From Pseudomonas lini (GTDB lineage: Bacteria > Pseudomonadota > Gammaproteobacteria > Pseudomonadales > Pseudomonadaceae): a DNA stretch of 64,000 nucleotides. Below are positions 56,433 to 64,000 of this stretch, one piece after another. The stretch's first letter is position 1. The number at the start of each line of letters is the position of its first letter. Location of the stretch: contig NZ_OZ061318.1 in NCBI RefSeq assembly GCF_964063345.1, positions 5,580,001 to 5,644,000 on the forward strand, given 5' to 3'. The notes beneath the pieces are model-generated. The model saw only the letters and a list, made by a program, of their open reading frames with translations. It did not search any database and was not told the origin of the DNA. Both the position numbers and the translations under genes were made by a program.

Positions 56433-57131
56433 ATGTCCAACTCACTCATGCCGCGCAGCGCATTCCTTCGCGGTGCCGCGGCCATCATGCCGTTGTCCCT
56501 GGCGACCGCGCCTTGGGGGTTGCTGGCCGGTTCCATGGCCATCGAGGCCAATCTCACACCGCTGCAAGGCCAGGGGCTGTCGAGCATCGTATTTGCCGGC
56601 GCGGCGCAATTGGTCGCCATCGGCATGCTCAAGGGCGGCGCCGGGGTCTTTTCGATTCTGTTGACCACGTTGTTGCTGACCTCCCAGCATTTGCTTTACG
56701 GGATGAGCATGCGTTCAGTGATTTCCCCGTTGCCGGGCCGCTGGCGTGTGGGGCTGGGTTTTTTGCTCACCGATGAGTTGTTCGCCCTGACCAGCCAGCA
56801 TGACAAACAGCAGTTCAATCGTTGGTACGCCTTGGGCGTGGGCCTGACGTTTTACATCGCGTGGAACCTCTTCACCCTGGCGGGCATTGTGCTGGGCAGC
56901 AGCATTCCGGGCCTTGAACACCTGGGGCTGGACTTTTCTATTGCGGCGACTTTTATCGCATTGATCACGCCAGTGGTGCGCAACGTTCCGACGGTGGTCT
57001 GCGTGGCGGTCTCACTGTTCTGTTCGGTGCTGTTCAGCTATTGGCAATGGGGCTCGGCGTTGGTGTTGTCGGGGTTGGCGGGCATGACCGCAGGCTTTAT
57101 CTGCAACAAACTCTATGTGGGGCGCACATGA
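56433..57131 (+). CDS. azlC: AzlC-family branched-chain amino acid exporter subunit
   Basis: A 232-residue membrane protein with about six helices; AFLRGAAAIMPLSLATAPWG and the LTTLLLTSQHLLYGMSMRSV segment match AzlC. It works with the small AzlD partner coded next, with which it shares ATGA. In Bacillus the pair exports branched-chain amino acid analogues. The ribosome site (GAGCG) is weak. Confidence 0.9.
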   Translation: MSNSLMPRSAFLRGAAAIMPLSLATAPWGLLAGSMAIEANLTPLQGQGLSSIVFAGAAQLVAIGMLKGGAGVFSILLTTLLLTSQHLLYGMSMRSVISPLPGRWRVGLGFLLTDELFALTSQHDKQQFNRWYALGVGLTFYIAWNLFTLAGIVLGSSIPGLEHLGLDFSIAATFIALITPVVRNVPTVVCVAVSLFCSVLFSYWQWGSALVLSGLAGMTAGFICNKLYVGRT

Positions 57132-57442
57132 TGGTCTGGGCTGTGATTATCGGGATGGGCCTGCTGGTATTCCTGAACCGCTACGTATTTCTCGAGCCTC
57201 GACTGCCGGTGCGCTTGAGCAGCAATGCCCGGCAGTTCCTCGGTTTCGCGGTGCCGGGCATGCTCACCGCGATCTGCGGGCCGATTGTGTTCATGCCCGA
57301 CAAGCAGCTGAACCTGCAGTGGGACAATCCCTATCTGATCAGTTCGCTGGTGGCGGTGGGCCTGGTGCTTTACACCCGCAACACCTTGCTCAGCATGTTG
57401 TTGAGCATGGGGTTCTTCTTTTTGTTGCGGTGGTGGCTCTGA
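57128..57442 (+). CDS. azlD: AzlD-family exporter subunit
   Basis: A 104-residue membrane protein with three to four helices and the AzlD pattern (MGLLVFLNRYVFLEPRLPVR … NTLLSMLLSMG). Starts inside the azlC stop (ATGA), so translation is coupled. The longer open frame in this phase begins inside azlC and is not used. Confidence 0.9.
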   Translation: MMVWAVIIGMGLLVFLNRYVFLEPRLPVRLSSNARQFLGFAVPGMLTAICGPIVFMPDKQLNLQWDNPYLISSLVAVGLVLYTRNTLLSMLLSMGFFFLLRWWL

Positions 57443-57509
57443 GTCGTCCCATCCGAAACTGTTCTACGCTTAAAACAGATGACTGATCTTTCGAGGAAGG
57501 GAGGTGGAC

Positions 57510-57668
57510 ATGGCCACTGAACCAACGCGTCCGGACCCGGATGAGGATATCGATGAACCGACGGAGGAAGAGCTCGAGCAGCAGAGGCGTTCGACGCCGG
57601 ACTGGAAGCATCCCGACGACGGTAAAGAACTGTCGGACCGCGATCAGGAGCGCCCGCTGAAGCCCTGA
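57510..57668 (+). CDS. Small acidic hypothetical protein (52 residues)
   Basis: ATG 57510 follows GGAAGGGAGGTGGAC, a very strong ribosome site. The product (MATEPTRPDPDEDIDEPTEE … DQERPLKP) has no hydrophobic core and is rich in Asp, Glu, Arg and Pro, so is likely disordered. A terminator follows 17 bases after the stop, supporting a real single gene. No family recognised. Confidence 0.75.
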   Translation: MATEPTRPDPDEDIDEPTEEELEQQRRSTPDWKHPDDGKELSDRDQERPLKP

Positions 57669-57684
57669 CAGATCTGCACATGCC

Positions 57685-57715
57685 AAAAGCCCCGCCTTAG
57701 ATAGCGGGGCTTTTT
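57685..57715 (+). terminator. Rho-independent terminator
   Basis: AAAAGCCCCGC pairs with GCGGGGCTTTTT around loop CTTAGATA, with a T5 tail. Ends the small acidic-protein gene. Confidence 0.9.
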
Positions 57716-57741
57716 AGTTTCAGCAGCCTGAAATGCAATCA

Positions 57742-57834
57742 CCTGTGGGAGCGGGCTTGCTCGCGAAAGCGGTGTGTCAGTCAATATCAATGCTGAATGG
57801 CACACCGCATTCGCGAGCAAGCCCGCTCCCACAG
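57742..57834. repeat. REP pair (TTGCTCGCGA subtype)
   Basis: CCTGTGGGAGCGGGCTTGCT and inverted AGCAAGCCCGCTCCCACAG around a spacer; also an inner GCGGTGTG / CACACCGC pair. Confidence 0.9.
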
Positions 57835-58005
57835 CTAAGGCAATGTGCCGCAGACAAAGAAATGTACCGGGAAATGCAGACTGTTGACTCACTGTTGCTG
57901 GGTAAACACTCACTGTTCCCGGTCATGAGCTTATGCACAAATAGAATTTAAAATTGCCCCTGTAAGAGCGTTATGGTCTATAAAAATAACCCTCCAGGAG
58001 TCCCG

Positions 58006-58953
58006 ATGAATCTCTCCCAATACCTGCGCGGTCTGTTGGCCAGCGCCCTGTTTGCCGTGCCTTTGACCTACGGCGCCGACCCCGTGGTGTTGCACGTCGG
58101 CGATCAGAACTACTACAACATTCGCGCCTCGGTGGAGGCATCGGGTGTGTTGCAAGGAGCGCCTTATAGCGTCGACTGGAAACACTTCCAGGCCGCTGCG
58201 CCGCTGGCCGAAGCGCTGAATACCGGCGCGTTGGACCTGGGTTTTCTCGGCGATTCGGGTTTTCTGTTTCTGGCCGCCAAACAGGCACCGGTCAAGCTGA
58301 TCGGCGTGTCGCGGCAGAACCCGGACACCATCGCCTTGCTGGTGCCCAAGGATTCGCCGGTCAAGACCATCGCCGATCTCAAGGACAAGAAAGTCGCTTA
58401 CTGGCCCGGCGCCTGGAGCCAGCAGCTGACCTTGCGCGCTCTGGAGCAAGCCGATTTGCCGGAGACCTACGTCGACTTCATCAAACTGATGCCGATTGAC
58501 GCTGCCGCCGCATTACCTCAAGGCAGCATCGATGCGTTTCCGGTCTGGGAACCCTACATTTCCCAGCAGATTCTGTTCTCCGGCGCCCGGCCGATTCTCA
58601 CCGCCAAAAACCTGATGCCCGGCCTGAGTGCCATCGCCGCTTCGACGCCTTCGATCGACAGCAAACGTGAAGCCATCGCCGACTTCCTGGTCCGCCTGAA
58701 AAAGGCCCGGGCCTGGGTCGACAGCCACACTGACGAGTACGCAGATCTCTGGGCGAAAAAGGCCAATCTGGACCAGAACGTCTCGCGCCATTGGCTGCGC
58801 CAGGCGCACATGACCGTCGGCCCGGTGGATCAACAAGCCGCAGCAGATCTGCAAAGCACCGCGGACTTCCTGTTCAAGGTCAAGGCATTGCCGGCCGCCC
58901 TGGCGACGGCACCGATTATCGACAGCTCGTTCCAGCAGGCGCTGGCGCAATAA
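58006..58953 (+). CDS. Sulfonate/nitrate-type ABC substrate-binding protein (orphan)
   Basis: A 315-residue periplasmic protein of the SsuA/TauA/NrtA fold. Signal peptide of about 24 residues (…ALFAVPLTYG/AD). AAAPLAEALNTGALDLGFLG, LLVPKDSPVKTIADLKDKKV and ALPQGSIDAFPVWEPYISQQ are typical of aliphatic-sulfonate binders. No transporter partners are adjacent. ATG 58006 follows CCAGGAGTCC. Confidence 0.87.
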   Translation: MNLSQYLRGLLASALFAVPLTYGADPVVLHVGDQNYYNIRASVEASGVLQGAPYSVDWKHFQAAAPLAEALNTGALDLGFLGDSGFLFLAAKQAPVKLIGVSRQNPDTIALLVPKDSPVKTIADLKDKKVAYWPGAWSQQLTLRALEQADLPETYVDFIKLMPIDAAAALPQGSIDAFPVWEPYISQQILFSGARPILTAKNLMPGLSAIAASTPSIDSKREAIADFLVRLKKARAWVDSHTDEYADLWAKKANLDQNVSRHWLRQAHMTVGPVDQQAAADLQSTADFLFKVKALPAALATAPIIDSSFQQALAQ

Positions 58954-59122
58954 CCGAAAATCGAAGGCATAACGCGAGTCCGGGAGCGGGCGCCGGAACC
59001 AAACTCTGTGTACCCTTATCCAACCTCGGCTCGCAGCGATCTGCGGGTCGGTCGAAGGATGAATGGGCGAGGGAATTTTGCCATTAAACGTGATGACCGC
59101 AGGGTCTGGTCCAAGGCAAAAC

Positions 59123-60022
59123 ATGAAGCAGTTGGTTAAGGTTTTCTCCGCGTTCGCCATCGCAGTCGGGCTGTTTGGCTGCATCGCCGCGCCCATTGAA
59201 ATGACGCCGCAGACGCAACAGGGGCTGCGCACGCAAGCGCCGATCCGCTTTCTGCTGACCTTCGACGACGGGCCCAGCGCGTCCGGTTTTTACAACCCGA
59301 CGGTCACCGTGCTCGACAGCCTCGCGCGCAATCCGCTGCAACCGGACATTAAAGCCGTGTTCTTCGTGCAGACCCGGGCCTCACGCGCCGGCGGCAGTGA
59401 CATGGGCCGGCAGATCATGCGTCGCGAGCATGCCGAAGGTCACCTGTTGGGCTTCCACACGGCCACGCCCCGGCACACCAACCATCGTTCGCTGGACCCG
59501 GAAGAACTGGAACAGTCGCTCACTGATGGCAGCGCAGACATCGCCGCAATCACCAACGCCTCGCCGACCCTGGTGCGCCCGCCATTCTGGAACTACGACA
59601 AGCGCACCTTCGCGGCCTATCAACAGCATGGCATGCACGTACTGCTGACCGACCTGAGCGCCAATGACGGCAAGATCTGGGGCTTCAACGCCAGCCCCCG
59701 TCGGCGGGCCAATATGCTGCGGCAGGTGTCCGAAGTCCGCGAGCGCATTGCCCTCGGTGAGTTGCCGACAGTGGACGGGGTGATTCCGGTGGTGGTGACC
59801 TTTCATGACCTGAATCGCTACACCGCCCGGCATACCCGGGAATACCTGCAAATCCTGCTCGACAGTGCCAGTGCCGCAGGTCTGGTCACGGCGCAGAAAG
59901 CGTTTTACGACGACACGGCAGCGCTACAGCGGGCGGCCATGGCGCGTACTGTCCATGACAGTTCAGAGGCGGTTGAGTTGCCAGGGATCTGGAACTGGTT
60001 GTGGGACGGGGATGCTCACTGA
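59123..60022 (+). CDS. Lipoprotein polysaccharide deacetylase (NodB fold)
   Basis: A 299-residue protein with a lipoprotein signal MKQLVKVFSAFAIAVGLFGC (Cys20) and a NodB domain: LLTFDDGPSAS gives the Asp pair, GFHTATPRHTNH the His metal ligands, RPPFWNYDKR motif 3, and VVVTFHDLN the late His. It likely removes acetyl groups from a cell-wall or exopolysaccharide substrate in the envelope. The start is ATG 59123, since upstream codons do not form a signal. Confidence 0.88.
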   Translation: MKQLVKVFSAFAIAVGLFGCIAAPIEMTPQTQQGLRTQAPIRFLLTFDDGPSASGFYNPTVTVLDSLARNPLQPDIKAVFFVQTRASRAGGSDMGRQIMRREHAEGHLLGFHTATPRHTNHRSLDPEELEQSLTDGSADIAAITNASPTLVRPPFWNYDKRTFAAYQQHGMHVLLTDLSANDGKIWGFNASPRRRANMLRQVSEVRERIALGELPTVDGVIPVVVTFHDLNRYTARHTREYLQILLDSASAAGLVTAQKAFYDDTAALQRAAMARTVHDSSEAVELPGIWNWLWDGDAH

Positions 60023-60156
60023 ACGATGCCGGGCGATTGATTGTTCGAAGTGAGAAGTAGCTAACACTAATTGATAGCGTTCGCTGGCGCAGGATGATTG
60101 AAGTTGATCTACTCTGGGTGGATCCAATCGGAAAACCGTCAAGGAGGGCGTCCGCC

Positions 60157-60408
60157 ATGGTTCCACTTGCGCAGCTTCGCCAAATTATTGAGTCCGGTTT
60201 CAAGCCGCTGTCCTGCGAATGCACCGTGAATCGCGATGAAACGTTGCGGATCAAGGTCTTCGATCGCATCACCGGGCGGATAGAGCTGTTGATCACCGGT
60301 GTATCGCCCGAAGAGTTGACCAGTGTCCGCGATATTTCCAACCTGATCGGCGAACTTCGCACAGAAATGCGCGCCGGGCGCAGAGCCTTTGCCGGTGTGA
60401 TGGCCTGA
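60157..60408 (+). CDS. DUF1652 protein
   Basis: An 83-residue protein (MVPLAQLRQIIESGFKPLSC…) with the CxC motif CECTVNRDETLRIKVFD and the end ISNLIGELRTEMRAGR, matching DUF1652 of Pseudomonas. ATG 60157 follows AAGGAGGG; upstream starts lack this. Function unknown. Confidence 0.85.
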   Translation: MVPLAQLRQIIESGFKPLSCECTVNRDETLRIKVFDRITGRIELLITGVSPEELTSVRDISNLIGELRTEMRAGRRAFAGVMA

Positions 60409-60409
60409 T

Positions 60410-60766
60410 TTACGAGTCTTCTCTCGGCAGCAGTTCATCGATCATCTGCAAACAATGATTCAACCCCGGCGATACATCGCCCACGTGCCTGCTGAGAATA
60501 ATCGGCGAGGTCGCGTTTTCTTCCTGCACCGGCGTGAAGCCAATGTCGTCGCGGTGCAGCAACTGCACTGAGGCCGGCACCTACGTCACCCCGATTCCCG
60601 CCCCCACCAGACCGATTGCTGTTTGCAGCTCGTTGGTCCATTGCGCCACGTTGATGTGTACGCTATAGGATTCGAATAACGCGATCACGTGGTCGGCGCC
60701 TGGCGTTCGAAACGGCCGGTCGTGGCGTGCGCCGCAAAATTGGCCCGATTCTGGATAACCTGCCGC
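60410..60766 (-). pseudogene. LysR-type regulator, 3' remnant with internal stop
   Basis: On the minus strand this reads as the C-terminal part of a LysR effector domain: DRPFRTPGADHVIALFESYS, then LQTAIGLVGAGIGVT, an in-frame TAG (60581-60583), then VPASVQLLHRDDIGFTPVQE and …LLPREDS with stop TAA (60410-60412). The HTH domain and most of the effector domain are missing. The frame runs directly into the stop of the NUDIX gene. Likely a deletion remnant. Confidence 0.8.
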
Positions 60767-61129
60767 CTACAAGCGGCGCTGAAACGCTTTGACGATTCTG
60801 AGTGTGGCGTCGCTTGTGTTCAGGTTCTGTACCGCGTCCAGCGGATACCAGATGCAGTCGAAGATTTCATTTTGCGGCCGAACCTCTGCGATGTTTACGA
60901 CCAACGCCTCGTAGACATGGTGCCGGGTGCTGGCGGTTTCCCACTCCATCAAGTACAGCAGGTCGTCGACCTCAAGCCCTGTTTCTTCGTAAAGCTCTCT
61001 TGTGGCCGCGCCCGCAGCAGTTTCGCCAGGCTCGACTTTTCCGCCCGGCAGGGTCCAGCGCCCCCTGGGCTTGCGCACGAGGAGGATATGCCGATCCTGC
61101 TCGCAAATGACGGTTGCACGTACTTTCAT
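60767..61129 (-). CDS. NUDIX hydrolase
   Basis: A 120-residue pyrophosphohydrolase with an intact Nudix box at residues 30-52 (G30, E36, R44-E45, E48-E49, G51) in GGKVEPGETAAGAATRELYE. Length and the WTLPGGK lead resemble small MutT-like enzymes; the substrate is not evident. Monocistronic. Confidence 0.92.
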   Translation of the reverse strand: MKVRATVICEQDRHILLVRKPRGRWTLPGGKVEPGETAAGAATRELYEETGLEVDDLLYLMEWETASTRHHVYEALVVNIAEVRPQNEIFDCIWYPLDAVQNLNTSDATLRIVKAFQRRL

Positions 61130-61350
61130 GGGTTACCTGACTGCCGCCTGTCACAAAATAGACATAAAAATGCAATATTCAGACCGAAATCCGCAGAAGT
61201 GTCTGCTTCAAGGGTTTGAGTCGACAGGGCGGCTGAAAGTGCAATGAAATGCCGGAATCCTGACGCGACGTCTGGTTGGCACTTCAGTGAAGGTCGGGTG
61301 TAAGGTAGTTGAGTCGATCCAGGACTATCACTGCCGAAATGGAGGTGACT

Positions 61351-61569
61351 ATGAGCGTTCCGATGCTGACTAAAATGCACATGAACGGCTATGACGTACT
61401 CAGCGTGAACAACGGCCCTTGGCGGGTGTGCACCAAAGGTGACCGGCTTGGAGCCTTTGGCAGCAGAGAGGAAGCGCTGGCCTATGCGGCTGCGCTTCCC
61501 GCCTACAGAACCCGGTCGGGCAAAGCGTCGCGTAGCCACAAATCAGAAAGCCAGAAATCAGATAAATAG
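61351..61569 (+). CDS. Small DUF2188-like protein
   Basis: A 72-residue protein (MSVPMLTKMHMNGYDVLSVN…). The stretch GPWRVCTKGDRLGAFGSREEALAYA resembles the DUF2188 repeat (aWxVxxxGxxxAxxxFxTKxEAi). The C-terminus is basic and Ser-rich (SGKASRSHKSESQKSDK). GGAGGTG lies 3 to 9 bases before ATG 61351. Followed by a terminator. Confidence 0.7.
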   Translation: MSVPMLTKMHMNGYDVLSVNNGPWRVCTKGDRLGAFGSREEALAYAAALPAYRTRSGKASRSHKSESQKSDK

Positions 61570-61577
61570 TGCACTTG

Positions 61578-61602
61578 AAGCCCCGGTTCGCCGGGGCTTT
61601 AT
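61578..61602 (+). terminator. Rho-independent terminator between convergent genes
   Basis: AAGCCCCGG-TTCG-CCGGGGCTTT, a 9-bp stem with a stable TTCG loop and short T-run; serves the gene at 61351 and perhaps osmE from the other side. Confidence 0.85.
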
Positions 61603-61615
61603 AGCAGGTCGGGAA

Positions 61616-61978
61616 TCAGTAACCGCCGCCACCCATCCCGCCTGTGGAGGGGGAGTATTCTCTGGCTCTTTGTTGGGCATGACTCCATTGCGCACAGGTC
61701 ATGAAGCTTTTGTGGTCGACCTTGCCCGTGCCGTCGAAGCTGACATTGTACGGCTGCTGATGGCCGGCCTGGGTCAGCTTGTAGTCAAAGCAGGTGCCAG
61801 GTTCCACCGTGCGCTGCGTTATCGATAAAGGCTGGCCGCCAATCTGCTGGACTTGTTCCTTGCTCATGCCGGTCTCGACCTTGGCGACCAGCGGTTGGTC
61901 TCGATAGACGTGTGATTCCGTGTTGCAGCCACCTGACGCCGCCAGCACGGCGATCAGCGCGCATAGACGCTTGTTCAT
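61616..61978 (-). CDS. osmE: Osmotically inducible lipoprotein OsmE
   Basis: A 120-residue outer-membrane lipoprotein. Signal MNKRLCALIAVLAASGGC (Cys18), then a BamE/SmpA-like domain with YRDQPLVAKVETGMSKEQVQ, the QRTVEPGTCFDYKL turn and DHKSFMTCAQW. This pattern is OsmE. The Gly-rich tail (GGMGGGGY) is typical of Pseudomonas versions. Twelve bases after a small hypothetical gene, so perhaps co-transcribed. Confidence 0.9.
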   Translation of the reverse strand: MNKRLCALIAVLAASGGCNTESHVYRDQPLVAKVETGMSKEQVQQIGGQPLSITQRTVEPGTCFDYKLTQAGHQQPYNVSFDGTGKVDHKSFMTCAQWSHAQQRAREYSPSTGGMGGGGY

Positions 61979-61989
61979 GGCAGCGCTCT

Positions 61990-62229
61990 CTAGTGAGCTT
62001 TCGTTCGAGTGATGGATTTTGCTTTCACTTCTTCAGCATAGCCCGCCAGTCGCTCTTCATCGCCCTGGAACAACGCGCACAGCCTTAGCGTTGCCTCTGC
62101 ATCCACATCATTGCCGGCCAGGCGCAACTGCTCTGCGATGCGCAAAAGCTCTACCGCCGACCACCTCAGGTCCGAGGCTACACCTTGCAGGTCGCGCCGA
62201 AGTTGCTGTTCATATTCATTAAGCCACAT
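61990..62229 (-). CDS. Small helical hypothetical protein
   Basis: A 79-residue protein (MWLNEYEQQLRRDLQGVASD…) predicted all-helical with heptad-like Leu/Val spacing. ATG 62229 follows GCAGGAGGTC, a strong ribosome site; an upstream in-frame ATG does not have one. Precedes osmE on the same strand. No family recognised. Confidence 0.75.
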   Translation of the reverse strand: MWLNEYEQQLRRDLQGVASDLRWSAVELLRIAEQLRLAGNDVDAEATLRLCALFQGDEERLAGYAEEVKAKSITRTKAH

Positions 62230-62320
62230 GATGACCTCCTGCAATTCCCCGCTACGAAATAGTAATCCCATTTACCTGTCTGGAGCGTTATGTTCGTCTG
62301 ATCGCAAGAGAGCCGAAATC

Positions 62321-63547
62321 ATGCAACAACCTGTCTACCAACTGCTGGAAGTCGCCAACGGCAAGCCGATCAAACTCTGGACCGAGGGTGTGCCGGTTGA
62401 AAGCGAAGCCCGGCAGCAATTGATCAATATCGCGAAGATGCCGTTCATCTTCAGGCACCTGGCGGTGATGCCGGATGTGCATCTGGGCAAAGGGTCCACC
62501 ATCGGCAGCGTGATCCCCACCGTGGGCGCGATCATTCCGGCGGCCGTGGGAGTCGACATCGGCTGCGGCATGATTGCCGCGCGCACTTCACTGACCGCCG
62601 CCGACTTGCCGGACAACCTGCACGGCCTGCGCAGCGCCATCGAAAAAGCCGTGCCCCATGGCCGCACGTTGAGCCGTGGCCGCCGCGATGAAGGCGCCTG
62701 GAATCACGTTCCACAGCAAGCCGATCAAGCCTGGGCGGCGCTGAGCTCACGGTTCAAGGCAATCACCGACAAATACCCGAAACTCGCCAGCACCAACAAT
62801 CGTCAGCATCTGGGCACCCTCGGTACCGGTAATCACTTCATCGAGGTCTGCCTGGACGAGGCCAACCGCGTCTGGTTTATGCTGCACAGCGGTTCTCGCG
62901 GCGTTGGCAATGCCATTGGGACCCTGTTCATTCAGTTGGCCCAGGCGGACATGCGCCAGCACATCGCCAATCTGCCGGACCGCGATCTGGCCTATTTCAA
63001 GGAAGGTAGCCGGCACTTCGATGACTACGTCGAAGCGGTGGGCTGGGCTCAGGACTTCGCCCGGCAGAACCGGGCGTTGATGATGCAGGCGGTGATTCAG
63101 GCGGCGCGGCAAGTGATCCGAAAACCCTTCGAGGTGGCGCTGGAGGCTGTGAACTGCCACCACAATTACGTGCAGAAAGAGCGGCACTTCGGTGAAGACG
63201 TCCTGGTCACCCGCAAGGGCGCGGTGTCGGCGAAGAAGGGCGAACTGGGGATCATCCCCGGTTCCATGGGGGCCAAAAGCTTCATCGTTCGAGGTCTCGG
63301 CAACGAGCAATCGTTCTGCTCCTGCAGTCACGGTGCCGGTCGGACCATGAGCCGCACCAAAGCCAAAAATACCTTCTCCGTCGCGGACCAGATCCGCGCG
63401 ACCGCTCATGTGGAGTGTCGCAAGGATGCGGCGGTGATCGACGAGATTCCGATGGCTTACAAGGACATCGACAAAGTCATGTACGCCCAGCGTGATCTGG
63501 TGGAAGTACTGCACACCTTGCGACAGGTGGTCTGTGTGAAGGGATAG
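62321..63547 (+). CDS. rtcB: RNA-splicing ligase RtcB
   Basis: A 408-residue tRNA/RNA ligase joining 2',3'-cyclic phosphate (or 3'-phosphate) to 5'-OH ends using GTP and Mn2+. Metal site VGVDIGCGM (about 76-84), GTGNHFIEV, LHSGSRGVGN, and the guanylylated His337 in CSHGAGRTMSR, the same position as E. coli His337. Length equals the E. coli enzyme. No rtcA or RtcR-type regulator is next to it in this window. The start ATG 62321 is chosen by family length. Confidence 0.95.
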   Translation: MQQPVYQLLEVANGKPIKLWTEGVPVESEARQQLINIAKMPFIFRHLAVMPDVHLGKGSTIGSVIPTVGAIIPAAVGVDIGCGMIAARTSLTAADLPDNLHGLRSAIEKAVPHGRTLSRGRRDEGAWNHVPQQADQAWAALSSRFKAITDKYPKLASTNNRQHLGTLGTGNHFIEVCLDEANRVWFMLHSGSRGVGNAIGTLFIQLAQADMRQHIANLPDRDLAYFKEGSRHFDDYVEAVGWAQDFARQNRALMMQAVIQAARQVIRKPFEVALEAVNCHHNYVQKERHFGEDVLVTRKGAVSAKKGELGIIPGSMGAKSFIVRGLGNEQSFCSCSHGAGRTMSRTKAKNTFSVADQIRATAHVECRKDAAVIDEIPMAYKDIDKVMYAQRDLVEVLHTLRQVVCVKG

Positions 63548-63645
63548 GAAGGGAAGGGCTTCCATTGGTCGGGAACATTAACGCGAGTGAACAGCTCTGC
63601 TGTCGTATTGAGGTAATGATCTATTCGCTAGGGAGGCCATCTCAA

Positions 63646-63882
63646 ATGACGACTACCGATGATTTCAGACACCACGCGCATGAGCTGATCGTTGACCTGG
63701 ATGCGGCCACCACGGAAATGATGAAACTGATCTCGGCCCATCAGTTGAGCGGCCCGGAATGGGAGCGGGTCACGAAATGGCAGCATGAAGCGTACGAGCG
63801 ATGGATGACGTACCTGAATGCGAGGTTGTATCCCGATTCCGGCTCGGGGGCCGAGCCGGGGCAGGGCGAAGCCCCGTTATAG
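63646..63882 (+). CDS. Small hypothetical protein
   Basis: A 78-residue helical protein (MTTTDDFRHHAHELIVDLDA…) with a Trp/Tyr-rich middle (WERVTKWQHEAYERWMTYLN). ATG 63646 follows GGGAGGCC. The GC-rich 3' end (GGGGCAGGGCGAAGCCCC, 63857-63874) can form a hairpin next to the stop. No family recognised. Confidence 0.65.
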   Translation: MTTTDDFRHHAHELIVDLDAATTEMMKLISAHQLSGPEWERVTKWQHEAYERWMTYLNARLYPDSGSGAEPGQGEAPL

Positions 63883-63958
63883 AGACATCGCCGGCTGTCC
63901 GCTGGATGTATGCATAAGTACAGGCTACATTTCCCGTTTTTCAGGATAAGGAAACGTT

Positions 63959-64000
63959 ATGCGCATGTTGATAGCGGGAATAGCGGTGGCGGTGTTGGCG
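63959..64000 (+). CDS. 5' end of a gene running off the window (signal peptide)
   Basis: ATG 63959 after AAGGAAAC begins MRMLIAGIAVAVLA, the start of a signal peptide, and stays open to the edge. Product unknown. Confidence 0.55.
   Translation, partial: MRMLIAGIAVAVLA

Overview
The window looks like chromosomal DNA of a fluorescent-group Pseudomonas. Evidence: GC-rich coding with Pseudomonas-type codon use, many REP/BIME palindromes of the GTGGGAGCGGGCTTGCCCGCGAT type (and the GCGAGCAGGCTCGC and GGGAGCTTGCTCCC variants) between genes, and Pseudomonas-typical small families (DUF6124, DUF1652, DUF2789, DUF3087, OsmE, a DksA2-like protein). No rRNA, tRNA, insertion sequence, prophage or CRISPR array was seen. 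All functions come from reading motifs and family resemblance; no search was run.

Layout. 1-5.4 kb: tail of an unknown gene, a two-component system on the minus strand, a small secreted protein, membrane proteins including a 24-residue one, and a GST-like protein. 5.5-22.3 kb: a complete myo-inositol catabolic locus. A divergent RpiR/IolR-type repressor faces iolC(-DUF2090 fusion), iolE, iolB, iolA/mmsA, iolI-like, iolD, iolG, iolH-like, a second Gfo/Idh/MocA dehydrogenase, and a sugar/inositol-type ABC importer (binding protein, double ATPase, permease). A GGAA-N6-TTCC operator lies in the iolR-iolC gap and a near copy lies just before the ABC genes. 22.6-30.3 kb: DksA2-like regulator, a chemoreceptor with a C-terminal sensory region, two lipoproteins, several small hypotheticals, an orphan glycine-betaine-type binding protein and a DUF3995 protein.

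30.4-36.5 kb: a six-gene Mrp/Pha-type multisubunit Na+(K+)/H+ antiporter on the minus strand (AB fusion, C, D, E, F, G, all with 4-5 base overlaps). 36.8-38.4 kb: a divergent pair, an EamA exporter and an XRE-cupin regulator. 38.5-49.3 kb: a probable organosulfur-acquisition locus headed by a good sigma-54 promoter: sfnB-type flavin oxidoreductase, a stand-alone acyl-CoA-dehydrogenase C-terminal domain, an LLM flavin monooxygenase, then (after a 133-bp tandem REP array) a shrunken acyl-CoA-ligase-like protein, a Liv-type ABC importer (G, H, M, K, F) and an FAD/NAD(P)-binding protein.

49.4-50.2 kb: a gene-free stretch packed with perfect small hairpins leads into a DUF6124 gene whose frame is broken at an A8 tract; the last part can pair with the Shine-Dalgarno region, so it may be a regulatory leader. 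50.4-57.7 kb: ppnN, DUF3087, a dCache-GGDEF diguanylate cyclase, a 424-bp tandem duplication carrying a 5'-truncated DUF2784 copy next to the intact one, a DapA-family aldolase/lyase, and azlCD. 58-64 kb: an orphan sulfonate-type binding protein, a lipoprotein polysaccharide deacetylase, DUF1652, a decayed LysR remnant, a NUDIX hydrolase, osmE, rtcB and small hypotheticals; the last gene runs off the end.
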